The position numbers were made by a program, and so were the translations under genes. The notes beneath the pieces were generated by a model, which did no database searches, was not told where the DNA came from, and worked only from the letters and a program-made list of their open reading frames with translations. This document shows, piece by piece, positions 1 through 11,179 of a stretch of 64,000 nt of DNA (positions within the stretch are counted from its first letter, which is position 1; every line of letters starts with the position of its first letter). Location: contig JACONQ010000001.1 of NCBI GenBank assembly GCA_014281115.1, forward strand, positions 930,001 to 994,000, written 5' to 3'. Source of the DNA: Laburnicola sp. R22_1. Its lineage: Eukaryota; Ascomycota; Dothideomycetes; Pleosporales; Didymosphaeriaceae.

Positions 1-241
1 TAGGGCTTTTAGTTAAATCCCTATTAATAACTCTTTTCTTCCTAGAAGTAATCTTAGTTACTCTCCCTTGTTTTACCCCTTTTAATAAGTTATCTCCCTT
101 ATTTCTCTTATTAATACGTCTAATAGCAGTCTTAATAGATTGTAGAGGCTTATTAAGGGTAGTAGCAATAGTAAAATTAGAAGTATTTGCTTTTTTAAGT
201 AAAGAAACTTAACTTTCGAGTTTTGACAATTTTGGCTCCAT
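1..241 (-). pseudogene. Tc1/mariner-type transposase, N-terminal relic
   Basis: Read on the minus strand from an ATG at 241, the frame runs off the left window edge with a single stop (TAA, where CAA is the likely ancestor). The readable part has a helix-turn-helix of the Tc1/Tc3 kind followed by a basic stretch (AIRRINKRNKGD, then GRVTKITSRKKR). That matches the order of the N-terminal DNA-binding half of Tc1-like transposases. The DDE catalytic part would lie outside the window. The surrounding AT-rich sequence and the TAA stop fit RIP. The family call is by eye from a short stretch, so a related HTH transposase family is possible. Confidence 0.55.
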
Positions 242-299
242 TCGAGGAAATACAAAAGAGACAATTTACTAGACAAAAGATATTATATTATACTATAAT

Positions 300-350
300 C
301 TTAGTAATAAATCACGTGATTTAATTAACTTTTAAAATCACGTGATTTTT
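300..350. repeat. Pair of ATCACGTGAT palindromes
   Basis: Two copies of the 10-base palindrome ATCACGTGAT (311-320 and 337-346) lie 16 bases apart upstream of the Tc1-like relic. They may be (sub)terminal repeats of that element. No matching distal end is visible because the element leaves the window. Confidence 0.4.
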
Positions 351-799
351 TAACCTTGAATAATTTCTTAATTAAGTTATATAAGTACTCCGAAATTTTG
401 CTTACGTAATCTAAACTAGGCCTAGAATAGCTAGTAAAAACATTAGCCTAGTAGCCTACTAAATAAACAAGTCATAACGCCTTAAAAATTGACTTTTTAG
501 AAATACTAAGTTTAGAGATAGATACCTTAAGGACCCTGCTTAGTAAGCACGTAACTAGTACCTAATCTTAATCCCCTATATTTCCTCTTGAAAACCGTAT
601 ACTTTTTATTTACATAGTATTAAAACTCACTTAGTTATATAACTTTTAAAAAGGTATCTTTTTACTAGACGCTTTTTTTGTGTTACCCTACTGTAGTATT
701 ATTTTATTTTTACTTAGATTGCTTTTATATACACTTTTAAAGATTAACTAAAGTTACTAATTTTATTACTATTAATTTTATATAATATAAGTTACGTCG

Positions 800-1620
800 C
801 TTTTTTATAATTATCTTTTTACGCTCTTTTTAATTACTAAGCAGGGGCTCTGCTTTTTTATTATGTTATTTAAGATAAAAGCCTTTGTCGTCCTACCCCT
901 AGGTAGATAAATTAACGCTACATAAGTTACGTAACCTCTTTTTATTAATATCTTAAAACACTTTTCTATGTATATAATAGTAAAAGAAATAACTGCTATT
1001 ATTATAATATTTTTATTAGAATCCTCTTAGTCGTAAAAAATAAACTATAAGATACGCAACCTTAATAAGTATTTTAATTTAACCTATACTTAAGAGTTTA
1101 TATAACTTAACCTAATTTATACTTAAAATCTATATATTTTAACCTAACCTATACCTAAGGTCTATATAACTCTAACCTAACTTATACTTAGGGTTTATAT
1201 AACTCTAATCTAACTTAATATCTAAGCTAGATACCCTAAACCTATTTACTAGCCTACTGCGTTCGCATCGCCTACGTGCATTTCTCTTAGCCCTTCTATT
1301 GCCTAAGGCTATTAGCTATACTTACTAACCTATAACTACGTTAACTATAAGTTACTATTAGCTAAGTAGTTTTTTTAGTAGTATGTTAAATTAATCTACT
1401 TAAAGGTAGAATAATAAAGACTTTTATTTTAAATAATATAAAAAAGTAAAGCCTTCTACTTAGTAAATAAAAAGAGAATAAAAGATAGTTATGTATTTAC
1501 AATGTGTTATTAAATTATCTACCTAGGGGTAGAATAATAAAGGCTTTTATCTTAAATAATATAATAAAAAAGAAGAGCCTCCTACTTAGTAATTAAAAAG
1601 AGCGTAAAAAGGTAATTATA
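800..1620. repeat. Three-copy repeat: one inverted, two direct copies
   Basis: A unit of about 100-110 bases occurs three times: inverted at about 800-912, direct at about 1386-1483, and direct again at about 1509-1620. The shared core on the direct copies reads GGTAGAATAATAAAG followed by a CTTTTAT(C/T)TTAAATAATATA-like block and a CCT(T/C)CTACTTAGTAA block. Differences are almost all C/T or G/A, consistent with RIP. The inverted pair could be the ends of a small non-autonomous element, with the third copy a local tandem duplication. Confidence 0.6.
1080..1217. repeat. Degenerate 32-33 bp minisatellite
   Basis: About four and a half units of 28-33 bases begin with TAACCTAA(C/T)(C/T)TATAC and end with CTATATAACTC or close variants. 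Units start near 1080, 1108, 1140, 1173 and 1206. Variation between units is mostly C to T. No function can be read from it. Confidence 0.65.
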
Positions 1621-1690
1621 AAAAAAGCATTTTTTGTTATAAGTATTTACTCTACTATTATAATTAGAACTTAATTAACTATTTTGCTAA

Positions 1691-2157
1691 GGGCTTTTAA
1701 CTCCGTTGCCTTAGCTAGCGTCTGCAGTCTGCAGGCTCTGACTGCTGCCCCCCACAGCTGTCCCTTTGCATGTTATATCCGCTAGCTCGCTCGTTTGCGC
1801 CTGTTATCCATAGCTTAGAGGCCTGCTTTACCTAACTGGCAGCATGTGAGTCTGTTACCATTTCTTTGCTCGTTGCCCTGCCGGTCCCTGCTCGCCCTTG
1901 TTGGCTCCCGTTGGGTCATGGTCAGGGTGCCAATCGGCGAGATGTGATAATTTGACTACATATTCTGCTATCCCTTCCCTTTTGAGCTACCGTTCCTGAG
2001 ACGGCCCTCCCCGGCGCCATTTGACTGTCAATCTTCTGCCATTCTCCGTCCAGCCCCACACGATTTAATCCTCTCCCTGCTGCTACTGCTACAACGTTGC
2101 TATATAATCCTTGTCTCCTCTCCTTCTCATGTTGTGTCCTGAACCCTCATCGTGACC
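1691..2157. other. Upstream region of the permease gene
   Basis: Sequence of ordinary composition begins here after the AT-rich block. It includes pyrimidine-rich stretches (around 2060-2130) typical of fungal promoter/5' leader DNA just before the start codon at 2158. No separate gene is seen. Confidence 0.5.
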
Positions 2158-4259
2158 ATGGGTTCAGATCCAAAGACAGCCTCCGTTTCGACCAAGCTAC
2201 CCGTCGAGGGCAAGGCCGCCCAATCTGCACCATACATTGCATCCAAGTCCAAAGGAGCAGAAGCCTCACAGCACGCGGGCATTGCGCACAATATGGCCAC
2301 CATTGTTGATGACGATGACCGACTCCTCGTGCGCATTGGATACACGCCTGTATGTCTTCATCCTGAATTATAACGGAAGAGAATTGACAGATCCAGGTCC
2401 TCCAACGACACTTTTCAAGATGGTCAACTGTGTCCTACGCCATCTCCATTCTCGGTGTGTTGGGCTCCGTTCCAGCAACCTTTGGCAGTCCAGTGGGCTC
2501 TGGAGGCCCAGCAACCGCAGTCTGGGCGTGGTTCATTGGCAGTGTGATGGCATATTGCATAGCCAGCTCAGGTGCGTTTTTGCTTCTACTAACTGCGCCT
2601 TTATCTAATTCTCTAATTCGCACAGTTGCTGAGCTGGTGTCGGCATATCCGACCGCCGGAGGAATGTACTATGTCACGAAGCATGTGGTTCCAAAAGATC
2701 GCGTTGCACCATGGGCGTGGATTATCGGGTGGTGCAACTTTCTGGGCCAAGCTGGTGGTGTAGCGAGTCTTGCCTACACAATCTCGCAGATGATACTTGC
2801 GACTGCTGTTATGCACTCTACCGAAGACATCAACGGTGTACCCACTTTTCAACCGTGAGTATCCATTGATGTTCTTACTCATTCGAAAGCTAATAGACAT
2901 ACAGGACCGCAGTACAGACAGTATTGCTTGCTATACTCGTTTTGTGTTTGTTCGGGACCATCTGCTCATTCCCCACTGAGTGGCTTCATAAAATCATTTT
3001 GTGGTTCGCCCCTATCAACAGTAGGAACATCACTCTTGTAGCATAGAAGGCTCTACTAACAACATGGCAGTCCTTGCATCCATTGCTATCTGCATTGCTC
3101 TTCTTGTTCTCACCCCAGAAAAACAGAGTGCCAAGTGGGTTTTCACAGAATTCACAGATGGCTCTGGTTGGGGCAGCAAAGGATTCTCCTTCTTACTTGG
3201 GTTCGTCGTTTGTCGCTGCTTAGTCAATCTACGCATCTAACATCAGCAGATTCCTCTCAGTTGCGTGGGTTATGACGGATTACGACGGCACTACTCAGTA
3301 AGTCAATCGGCAAGCGCATGTCGGCAACGCTAATGTTGGTTCCACAGCATGTCGGAGGAAACCCACGATGCCGCGATTCGAGGCCCCGTGGCTATTAGGG
3401 CCGCCATTCTCGTGTCCGGAGTAGTCGGCTGGATGCTAACGGTTACCTTCTGCTTCTGCATGTCAGACTACGACAGCATTATGGGCACACCAACTGGATT
3501 ACCCGTTGCACAGATATTCTGGAATGCTGGCGGCAGAAGGGGTGGAACGATCATGTGGTTCTTCGTCATCCTGGTCCAGTTCTTCACCGGTTGCTCTGCA
3601 ATGTTGGCGAACGCGAGAATGGCGTGGGCTTTTGCTCGTGATGCTGCATTTCCATTTTCAGAGTAAGTTGCAGCATCCCGATCGGTGAACGCAAGGCTGA
3701 TGTGAGACAGTTTCTGGAGCAAAGTAAACAACGTCACGAACACGCCGATCAACGCCGTCTGGCTCGTTGTCGTCTTCTGCAGCTGTCTTAACCTGATCGG
3801 TATGGGAAGCACCTTGACGATTTTGAGCATTTTCGCCATCACTGCACCAGCTCTCGATATCAGCTACATTGCCGTCATTGTTGCGCACAGATGGTACGAA
3901 GGCAAAGTCGAGTTCCATCCAGGGCCGTTCACCATGGGTCGGTGGAGCAAGCCAGTCAACGCGATTGCTGTTACGTGGGTGTGCTTCATCAGTGTAATCC
4001 TGTTCTTCCCCACGATAAGACCCGTCACAGCCATGAACATGAACTACGCAATCTGCGTAGCTGCCTTCATTGGATTCTTTAGCATGATCTGGTGGTACGC
4101 AGGCGCACGCAAGTAAGTCATCACACCTATCAGCAAACTTGGGACACTTGCCCTAACCCCGGCTGCAGGAGGTATATCGGGCCCCGCACGACAGACACTA
4201 TTGATCTGTTACCACCGGAAGACCCAGAGACCATCTTCGGCGATTACGATTCGCCTTGA
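2158..4259 (+). CDS. Amino-acid/GABA/choline-type permease (APC superfamily)
   Basis: A plasma-membrane secondary transporter of the APC superfamily, of the fungal GABA/choline permease kind. The ATG at 2158 opens a hydrophilic N-tail (MGSDPKTAS...). Exon 2 begins at 2391 and carries RWSTVSYAISILGVLGSVP, close to the first-helix region of this family. Later exons give many hydrophobic helices, including SVAELVSAYPTAGGMYYVTK, a conserved block of GABA/choline permeases, and a motif with a charged pair (MTDYDGTTHMSEE). The C-terminus ends EDPETIFGDYDSP. At least six introns are needed (about 2350-2390, 2571-2625, 2855-2904, 3017-3063, 3200-3250 and others). Substrate cannot be decided from sequence. 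It sits alone beside the AT-rich block, and nothing suggests a cluster role. Confidence 0.85.
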
Positions 4260-5545
4260 TCAAGGACCACTTTCATGATCGACAAAAATCGCTTATAAAA
4301 ATGAGACACTCCGCGTATCTGCGGGCACTTCATGCATTAGCATGCATCCGGGCCCGCACGATCCGAATTTGTTCCACGCATATTGCATACAGGCCAAGGC
4401 GTTAATTTCACGAATCATGAATCATAAAATCGAGCCCAGCTCGCTGCAGGCTTAAGCGGAGCAATCACACGTGTTCGCGCTCGCCAGCGCACAGCGCAGT
4501 CCTGCACGTGGTACGCTTTCTGCAAGTAACCACAAGACACTTACGCTTTTCGGTGTTTGGTTTTTCTTCTTTTGGTAGACTTGCTTTTCCCAGCCCTTTT
4601 TCAAACCGGAGTTATGGTGCGGTCATGCTTGTTGTTCGCGGCAGGCGCGCAATGTTTGTGCTTACATACTGTCATACTTTCGGATACGGCCGACCATATA
4701 CCTATAGACCTTGAAGATACCCCAGGCAGCAAAGAAGGCGATAGATTGGCAGGGAATACTCGGTCGGCTTCTTTATCGCAATTGATGGCTTCCAGCATCA
4801 CCCCACGATGGTTGACACCAATGCAGTGATGCTGACGGCTGGACGTGTGTCAGATGATTCTCAGGGCGGTTGGCGAGATGCTTGAAATCAACTATGCGAG
4901 CTTCCTTTTTGAGATGGGAGGGATCAAGTGGATATATGGTTGGGCGTGGGGAGTTAGGATTCGGATCAACGGCATAGGATTGCGGCTTGGTTTACTGGTG
5001 TGAGCTTTCATGGACTGGCTTGCACGAAACTGATGATGAGGGTTTGCATCATGATGTCAGATCTGTGCTAGAAGATGCTGCCGAGGGTATGTGGTAGATG
5101 AGGCGGTACTCAAAAGCGTGTTGAATTGTCCTCATGTTTCGAGAGCAACAAAGACTGACCCAGAACGCGCAGGTCAAACGACAGGATTCAAGACTCACGC
5201 ATGAGTTCGTCGTCTCCAGGACTTTCTTCTCCAGAGATGCAGGGCATAGACGACTTTGAAAGGAAGCGACACATGGACTCCAGAGCTTTACATTTTGGTT
5301 TTGAGGGCCTTGCTCCATGAGGAGAGTAGTGTGGTATTTTGAAGAAGACACAAAAGACGTAGTCTTTCCTAAACTTAGTTTCCATACAGAAGTAGAACAT
5401 ATGTACCTCAAAACAGAGTTCTAGCCCGGCAAGGGCACTCCATCGATGGGAACTCCTTTTACCTTTAGAAAACGCTTTATCATGGACGTAGAGTAGCAAG
5501 CGGAACATTGTCAAAAACCGCGAGGTTTTATAGTTGAGAAACAAA
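4260..5545. other. Intergenic region with no secure gene
   Basis: No gene can be supported. On the minus strand about 4990-4800 reads as an uninterrupted frame of about 70 codons without a start. Nearby about 4770-4670 encodes a short hydrophobic/basic stretch (IAFFAAWGIFKVYRYMVGR) ending in a stop. These could be exons of a small membrane-protein gene, but no start, splice pattern or family match can be shown. The rest looks like non-coding DNA up to the transposon at 5548. Confidence 0.35.
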
Positions 5546-5547
5546 TA

Positions 5548-5640
5548 ACGTACTTTGCACTCGAGTCGATCATTCCATCGAGTCGATCACTTTGCCAAGA
5601 CCCCACCAAGTTCTGTACTATTCACGATAGTACAGAGTCA
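5548..5640 (+). repeat. Left terminal inverted repeat of outer transposon
   Basis: The left end begins ACGTACTTTGCACTCGAG after TA at 5546-5547. This copy keeps CG-containing motifs such as TCGATC that are TTAATT-like in the right copy. It continues to an internal palindrome around 5620-5638. Confidence 0.85.
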
Positions 5641-5974
5641 ACACGAACTATTTTCAATAGTCCAAATAGGCCAATCTATTCAGAATCTACTTCTACAGGC
5701 TGCCTACAGGTTGTTTTGTTATGCCTGGGCTTGCCGCAGCGTCTACAGCGCCGTTGAGCAGATTCGCCTCCATTAGCGCGCACCCTCTTCTTCGCCTTTT
5801 GCCTATCACTGCGCGCCCCAAACTCCTTTAGAGTGGCCAGCCGCTAGCCCTCTTCAGCTGTGAGGACTCCTTCACGCTGTACTCGCTTTCTTTTATGCGA
5901 TTTACGTCGCGTGGCGGCCTTATTAGCAGCTTGAAGTTCGGCGTTGCGTTTGGTTAACACCAAAGAATGCCCTA

Positions 5975-8085
5975 CCGTGCACGGACGCGCAACGCCCGCC
6001 GAACACCAAAACCCTAGACGAAACCCAAACTTCAACACCTCATAACTCCACCACTATGGCTCCAATCGATGATGCGATTGCAGCAATTGAAGCGCTTGAA
6101 CTAGGAGAACAGTTCTTATACCAGATAATTGCTAACTAGTTCCATGTGAACCGAAGTACACTAAGCCGAAGACACCGAGGCTCTCAGCGCCTACGGGCAG
6201 CCAAAGAACGCGATTAACAAAACCTTAGCTAACAACAAGAGTTAGAGCTCGTACACTATATTGAAGACCTTACAAAAAGAGGGCTGCCTCCTACAAGAGA
6301 GATGATACAAAATTTCGCATCCTAGATAGCCAACGAGCGCGTGAGCGAGAGGTGGGTAACGCGCTTTCTTGACCAACACGGCCACTATCTCATCTTAAAA
6401 TGGACATCTGGAATTGACTCCCTCCGCCACAACGCTGATTTAAACGTTAAGTATAAGCTGTACTTTGACTTGCTACATTAGAAGATAAAGCAGTACGACA
6501 TACAGCCGCGCCACACCTACAATATGGACGAGAAGGGCTTTATGATAGGTATAACAGGACGCTCAAAACAAGTGTTTAGCTATTAGATATGGGAGCGCAA
6601 AGAGGTGCAAGCGTCACTCTAAGATAGTTCTTAAGAATGGATCACCCTCTTAGCAGCCGTCTGCGCTAATAGGGAGGCTCTGCCGCCAGGTCTTATCTAT
6701 TAGTTAGCGAACAGCTCACTGCAGGCAGCTTGGGTGAACGCTATTAAAGCTGGGCAACACAACGTCTTTGTGGCTTCATCTCTATCTAGATGGACGAATA
6801 ACAACGTTGGTTTGGCGTGGCTAGAGCAGGTCTTTAATCGCTGCACGAAGTAGAAAGCGCGTTGTAGGAGAGACTGGCGTCTCCTTTTACTTAATGGCCA
6901 TGGCAGTTACCTCACAAAGGAGTTTATTAACTACTGCGACTCCTATTGCATACTCCTAGCCGTATTTCCCCCTCACTCTACCTATACGCTTTAACCTCTC
7001 GACGTTGTTATGTTTAAACCTCTCTCCACCGCCTACTCTAAGGAGCTCTCCACCCACCTCCAGAGGAGCCAAGGGCTAGTACTAGTCAAGAAGGGAGACT
7101 TCTTCCCGCTGTTCTGGGGAGCGTGGGAGACCTCCTTTAAGACAGAGACCATCCTCAAGTCCTTTAAAGCTGCTGGTATATGGCCTATAGACCCAGAGGT
7201 TATACTTAAACGCTTCGCGGACGATGCCTTAGAGCAGCAAAATAACAGTGAAGGACGGTCCTCAGCGCTTACCAACAATAACTGGCGCCAGATAAAGCGT
7301 CTTGTACGCTCTATAGTAAAGGATACCACTGCAGAAGAGTTAAAGTCGCTCTCTCAAACGCTCCACAGACTCCAAGTACAAAACAAGCTGCTACACCATA
7401 AGAACGATAGCTTAAGGGAGGCTCTTACTGCTAAGAAGAAGCACAAGAAGCGCGGCAAACCTCTTAACTTGCAGTAGCGCCAGGAGTACCACAGTGGTGC
7501 TGTCTTCTAGTCTCCGCGCAAGATCAGAGAGGCACGTGCACAAGAGACAGTAAAGCAGAGGGAAGAGCATAACAGGCAGCTTGCAAAGGCTAACAGGAAG
7601 GAGCTTCAAGCTGCTGCTAAGCTACTCTAAGAGCAGGAGGTAGAGGAGAGGCGTGTGGCGAGAGAGGCAGCCAAGGTGGTGAGGGAGAAGGAGAAGGCTG
7701 ACAAGGCAGCTAAACGCGAGCGCTAGAAGGCAGCTCGCAACGCTAAAAAAGCTATACAACTATCCTAAAAGGGCAAGCGCAAGGCCTTAAAAGCCTCTAC
7801 TTAAGCCAACAAGCGTTAGAAACAACGTAGTGCTAGTGCAGCTGCTAAGGAGGCATCACAGGCTGCACTAGCTGCCCTAGCTTTTATCACCCACTGCGGC
7901 CGCAACGTTACACTTCCTAGTAGATTTAGATAGTACAAATTAATCGCAAGCATCTAATTACTACTACTCTACAAAATCTTATAATAATAACTATTGTAGA
8001 TGGCTTAATAACTTCATCTTTAAAGTAGTGAGCATGTTATTCGGCGGGCGTTGCGCGTCCCCAGGCATTGCGCGTCCGTGCACAG
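5975..8085 (+). mobile_element. Inner pogo/Fot1-type transposon nested in the outer element
   Basis: The left end after TA at 5973-5974 reads CCGTGCACGGACGCGCAA. The right end, read as complement from 8085, is CTGTGCACGGACGCGCAA, followed by TA at 8086-8087. The right end also carries an internal partial repeat (GGACGCGCAACGCCCGCCGAA again near 8040-8060). Total length is about 2.1 kb with one transposase gene. Removing the element plus one TA rejoins the outer transposase reading frame across GAKLI|GHSLVL, which proves insertion into the coding sequence. Confidence 0.9.
6056..7933 (+). pseudogene. Inner-element pogo-type transposase with about 18 RIP stops
   Basis: One frame of 626 codons runs from ATG 6056 to TAG 7931-7933 with no net frameshift but roughly eighteen internal TAG/TAA codons, nearly all where CAG/CAA would be expected. 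N-terminal residues (MAPIDDAIAAIEALE) and later YNMDEKGFMIG, LLLNGHGSY and PLDVVMFKPLS follow the order of pogo/Fot1-type DDE transposases. The second acidic residue is Asn (AAT for GAT), another RIP-type change. Residues 319-473 (7010-7474) are still open. The tail (about 7480-7920) is Lys/Arg/Glu/Ala-rich and probably coiled coil. Inactive as read. Confidence 0.88.
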
Positions 8086-9439
8086 TATTAGCTTGGCGCC
8101 TTTAACAAGCTTTTCCACCGCCTTAACTATATAAGCTAGGGAACTATCTACATGCCTTTAAATCCTCTGCTTAACTAGCGTTGATTGCGACCTAAGTTCT
8201 ATACTATTTCGCGAAGTTTGCGACTCCTATATACTATCGCGAATAGTACAAAGTGAAGGCATACGTAGGCGGACGTTAAGCTGCGATATCACAACTTCTG
8301 GGTTATGGAGCACTAGGCTAGCACCTCGAAAGCCTCCTTTAATATTACTTTTAGTAATTAAAGCCTTAAAAGCAGTAATAAAGTAAGATAGAAACTTAAT
8401 TTTAGTAATGTGCATAATATAGTTGCGTATTAGATTCTTAGCTTAGCGTCTATACGCCTTCTTTAACAGCGTAAAATAACCCACGTTAAGTGGCTATAAG
8501 AAGTGCGACAAATGTAGAGGCATACAGAGAGTAATAATATTACTCTTTTTATAGTAATCCTAGAATTCGAGCGAGTTGTAACTTTTATAGCTATTAATAA
8601 TAAGCAAACGTACTCTACTAGTAGTACGCCTCTTTGTATGCTTATTAAAGTGCTTTAGCTATTATAGACTAAGCTTATTTGTTATCTAGCCGTTCTTAGA
8701 GACTGTAATAACCTAATTATAAGGTAGATTCTTCTCCTTATACTAGGCGGAGAGGTAGTGCTTACTCCTAAAGATAATAAAGAGTGGGATCTACCACCCT
8801 ATTGCGTTGATGCCTTGGATAACTATTGTCCACTCCCTATTGCCCTACTGCACCTACTTTGGCTATCCTTAACGCTTAGAGCCTATAACTACTGCTCTAG
8901 TTAATATTATGCCTATTATAAAGCTAGACTTGTTAAAATTATAGGTGTCCTTATTTAGGATACTATACTTAGCCTTTATGTTCTCTACAAGCCAGAACTA
9001 GCCTTGTATCATCTTAGAATCCTCCTAGAGAACTTTCTTATAGTCGTACTTTCGATTAAACTTAACTTAAAGCTTTGGCTAGCGTTTAACAAAGTTATAA
9101 GGCTATCTCTAGCCAACTAGCTCGTAGTAGCGTGCAGCTAGTAAAGAATTAGCTATATCTTTTATAGCATCAAGCTGGGGCGAAAATCCTCGCGCGTCTA
9201 GGTTAAGTATATGCTGCACAATTACCTGCTCCTCTCTTATAGTAAGTCTTATTTTGTTGAGTGCGTAGTCGCGTCTAAACGTCTTTCTAGCACGTTAGTT
9301 ACTAAGTGTACTTTAAGAGACGTTATAGAGGGCTGTAGCGTATCGCTAAGAGAGTATCGCGTCTTATTTAATAGCCTAGATCGCAAGCTACATACGCGCT
9401 TCTTTTAACGCTAGTAGTTTGTTGTGTGGTTAAGGCATT

Positions 9440-9528
9440 GCGTTATACTATTACTAATAGTACGTTTTAGTAGGGTCTTAGCAAAGTAATTAACTTAATA
9501 AAATAATTAACTCGAGTGCAAAGTACGT
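9440..9528 (-). repeat. Right terminal inverted repeat of outer transposon
   Basis: Complement of the left end, ending at 9528 and followed by TA. Relative to the left copy it shows only C to T and G to A changes over the first 60 or so bases, the expected outcome of RIP on one arm. Confidence 0.85.
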
Positions 9529-9530
9529 TA

Positions 9531-11179
9531 TAAATCTCTAAGAAACTTTAAGCAATAGAGTAGAAAATGCTAGTTTTATCGCCAACTTAATAGTCTGCGA
9601 TTGTTTTCTTAAGGAGGCAAAGATCCAGAAGATATAAATATGCCTAAGTTTTCTTTTAGAGTAGAAGCATTGCGTTCTAGTATTAGATATTATTTTTAAA
9701 GTAGGGAAGTTCCCTATTGCTTCCTACTTTGCCTATTTTAGTAAAGACGGATAATATTATAGATAATATTAAGAAGAAGATACAAGGCGGACAGCGCGGG
9801 TTTTATATTTAAGGAAAAGTCGTCTAAGCATAAAGTTAAAGACTATCACTTTTAGACTCGGTAATAAACACTAGTCGAGTTAGACTTACTAATTTCGACT
9901 AAATGTTATAGTTTTTTAATAGAAGAAAATGAAATAAAAAGTATTATATTAGGCGTATATGTTTTTAGTAGAGCAGTTTAACAAAATTGCTATACTTCTT
10001 ATTTTAAGTAATAAAAAAGTCTTCTATAATAGTACAACGTACTAATTTTAGTAAAGGAATAGATAGAAATAATATAGAGAAGAATATGCTGTATGCTAGG
10101 AAGCCTTTTATATTTCTAGATTATAGATAATCTAAAATAATTCTAATATAGAACATCTATATATATATCTCGGTCTTAAATTTAAAAGTAGTAGAGGCAC
10201 TTTATTATAAGATATTTCTTACATTTTATAGGCAATAAGCTAATAAAAACAAGTGGCGTTAAGTAGAAAAGGCCTTTTTTAGAGGGCATAAATGTATTAG
10301 GAGGAAGATATAGAGCCCCGTAACTCGACCTTTTAACACAAAAATATAGTATATTTTACTATTATTTTATTTTATTAAAGATCTTTATTATATAAAGATT
10401 CTAACTAAGATTAAGTTCGCACTATATATAGAGAGAAGTAAAATAGAAGGCACTATAACCTAGTATCTAGTACATAGTAGTAGTAATAAAATATACATAA
10501 AATAATAATAATTTTATTATTAGCATTTTATATAATAGTATTATTAATAGTAGTTAATAAATAGTTTACTATTTAGTATAATTAAGTTATATATTATCTC
10601 TTAACTAGTAGACTATTAGAGAGCTATAGTAGAGCTACGTAGAGTTATAACTATAGTTTACTATATATATATTATATAAGTTTATCTACTTTTATAATAT
10701 TTATAATATCTAAAAATTCTTTTTCTTTAATATATACAATACTAAGTCTTTTAAATCTAACTCTTTAATATATATAGTAAGCTAGCTTTCTAGTATTCTA
10801 AAATTAAGTTATTTAATACCTATAGTTAAATAGCTGCTAGAGAATTTAAAACTAGAATAGATAACTAGCTAAGTAATATTAGCTATCTAGTCTATCTACT
10901 ATAAGATATAGTTAAGGTAGGCCTACTAGAGGACTAGATTAATTATACTCTTTTAGAGATTATAACTAATAATCTATTTAGGCTATATACTATCTTTATA
11001 TAACATTAAATTCTTAAGTATAAGGCTATTCTTTTATATAGAGGCCTAAGCAATAATATAGTAATATTTATCTAATAATAATAGCTTTTTACTATTATAT
11101 TATTAGTAAGGCTAAAAGATAGACTAAGATATAGTAGTAAGTAATTATTAAAGAAAAAGAACGTGTTTCTTATATATTG
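9531..11179. other. AT-rich RIP-degraded sequence, no recognisable gene
   Basis: Very AT-rich, TA-rich sequence with no open frame of note on either strand. It probably consists of old transposon copies mutated beyond recognition by eye. Nothing specific can be assigned. Confidence 0.7.

Larger units (their letters stand above)
242..1690. other. AT-rich RIP-affected repeat block
   Basis: Almost all of this stretch is A/T, with very frequent TA steps and few CA or TG steps, as expected after repeat-induced point mutation. No gene with credible coding structure is visible. It contains the inverted/direct repeat family at 800-1620 and a minisatellite at 1080-1217. Composition changes abruptly near 1690, where normal GC content begins. 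Confidence 0.8.
5676..9438 (-). pseudogene. Outer-element pogo-type transposase, RIP-mutated and split by the inner element
   Basis: Minus-strand reading from an ATG at 9438 to a stop at 5676-5678, interrupted by the inner transposon at 5975-8087. Visible parts in order are an N-terminal CENP-B-like DNA-binding region (about 9438-9000), DDE core remnants (about 8960-8500; NREWTIVIQGINAIGW, then PLHLSHFL, then PLNVGYF) and the C-terminal region GGFRGASLVLHNPEVVIS near 8330. On the far side of the insert the frame resumes with VLTKRNAELQAANKAATRRK. It ends in a CX2CX4HX4C zinc knuckle (CRRCGKPRHNKTTC). Catalytic acidic positions appear as Asn (NFNKSSF for NFDETGF; IINSYKSY for IIDGHxSH), both G:C to A:T changes. 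Many in-frame stops make it inactive. Confidence 0.85.
5548..9528 (-). mobile_element. Outer pogo/Fot1-type DNA transposon, interrupted and RIP-mutated
   Basis: Terminal inverted repeats begin ACGTACTTTGCACTCGAG at 5548 and at the complement of 9528. They remain alignable for about 60-70 bases, differing almost only by C/T and G/A. TA dinucleotides at 5546-5547 and 9529-9530 are the expected pogo-type target duplication. Without the nested insert (5975-8087) the element is about 1.87 kb, normal for fungal pogo elements with one transposase gene. A further palindrome GTACTATTCRCGATAGTAC lies just inside the ends and is repeated near 8225-8245. The right part is far more AT-rich than the left. 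Confidence 0.88.

Noticed and set aside
1080..1217. Degenerate telomere repeat
   Set aside because: Words such as CCTAACC occur, but the period is 32-33 bases, not six, and no array of telomeric units is seen.
800..1620. CRISPR-like array
   Set aside because: Only three long copies in mixed orientation are present in a eukaryotic AT-rich block, without spacer regularity.
8227..8415. Independent small protein gene
   Set aside because: It is a surviving open piece of the outer transposase C-terminal region.
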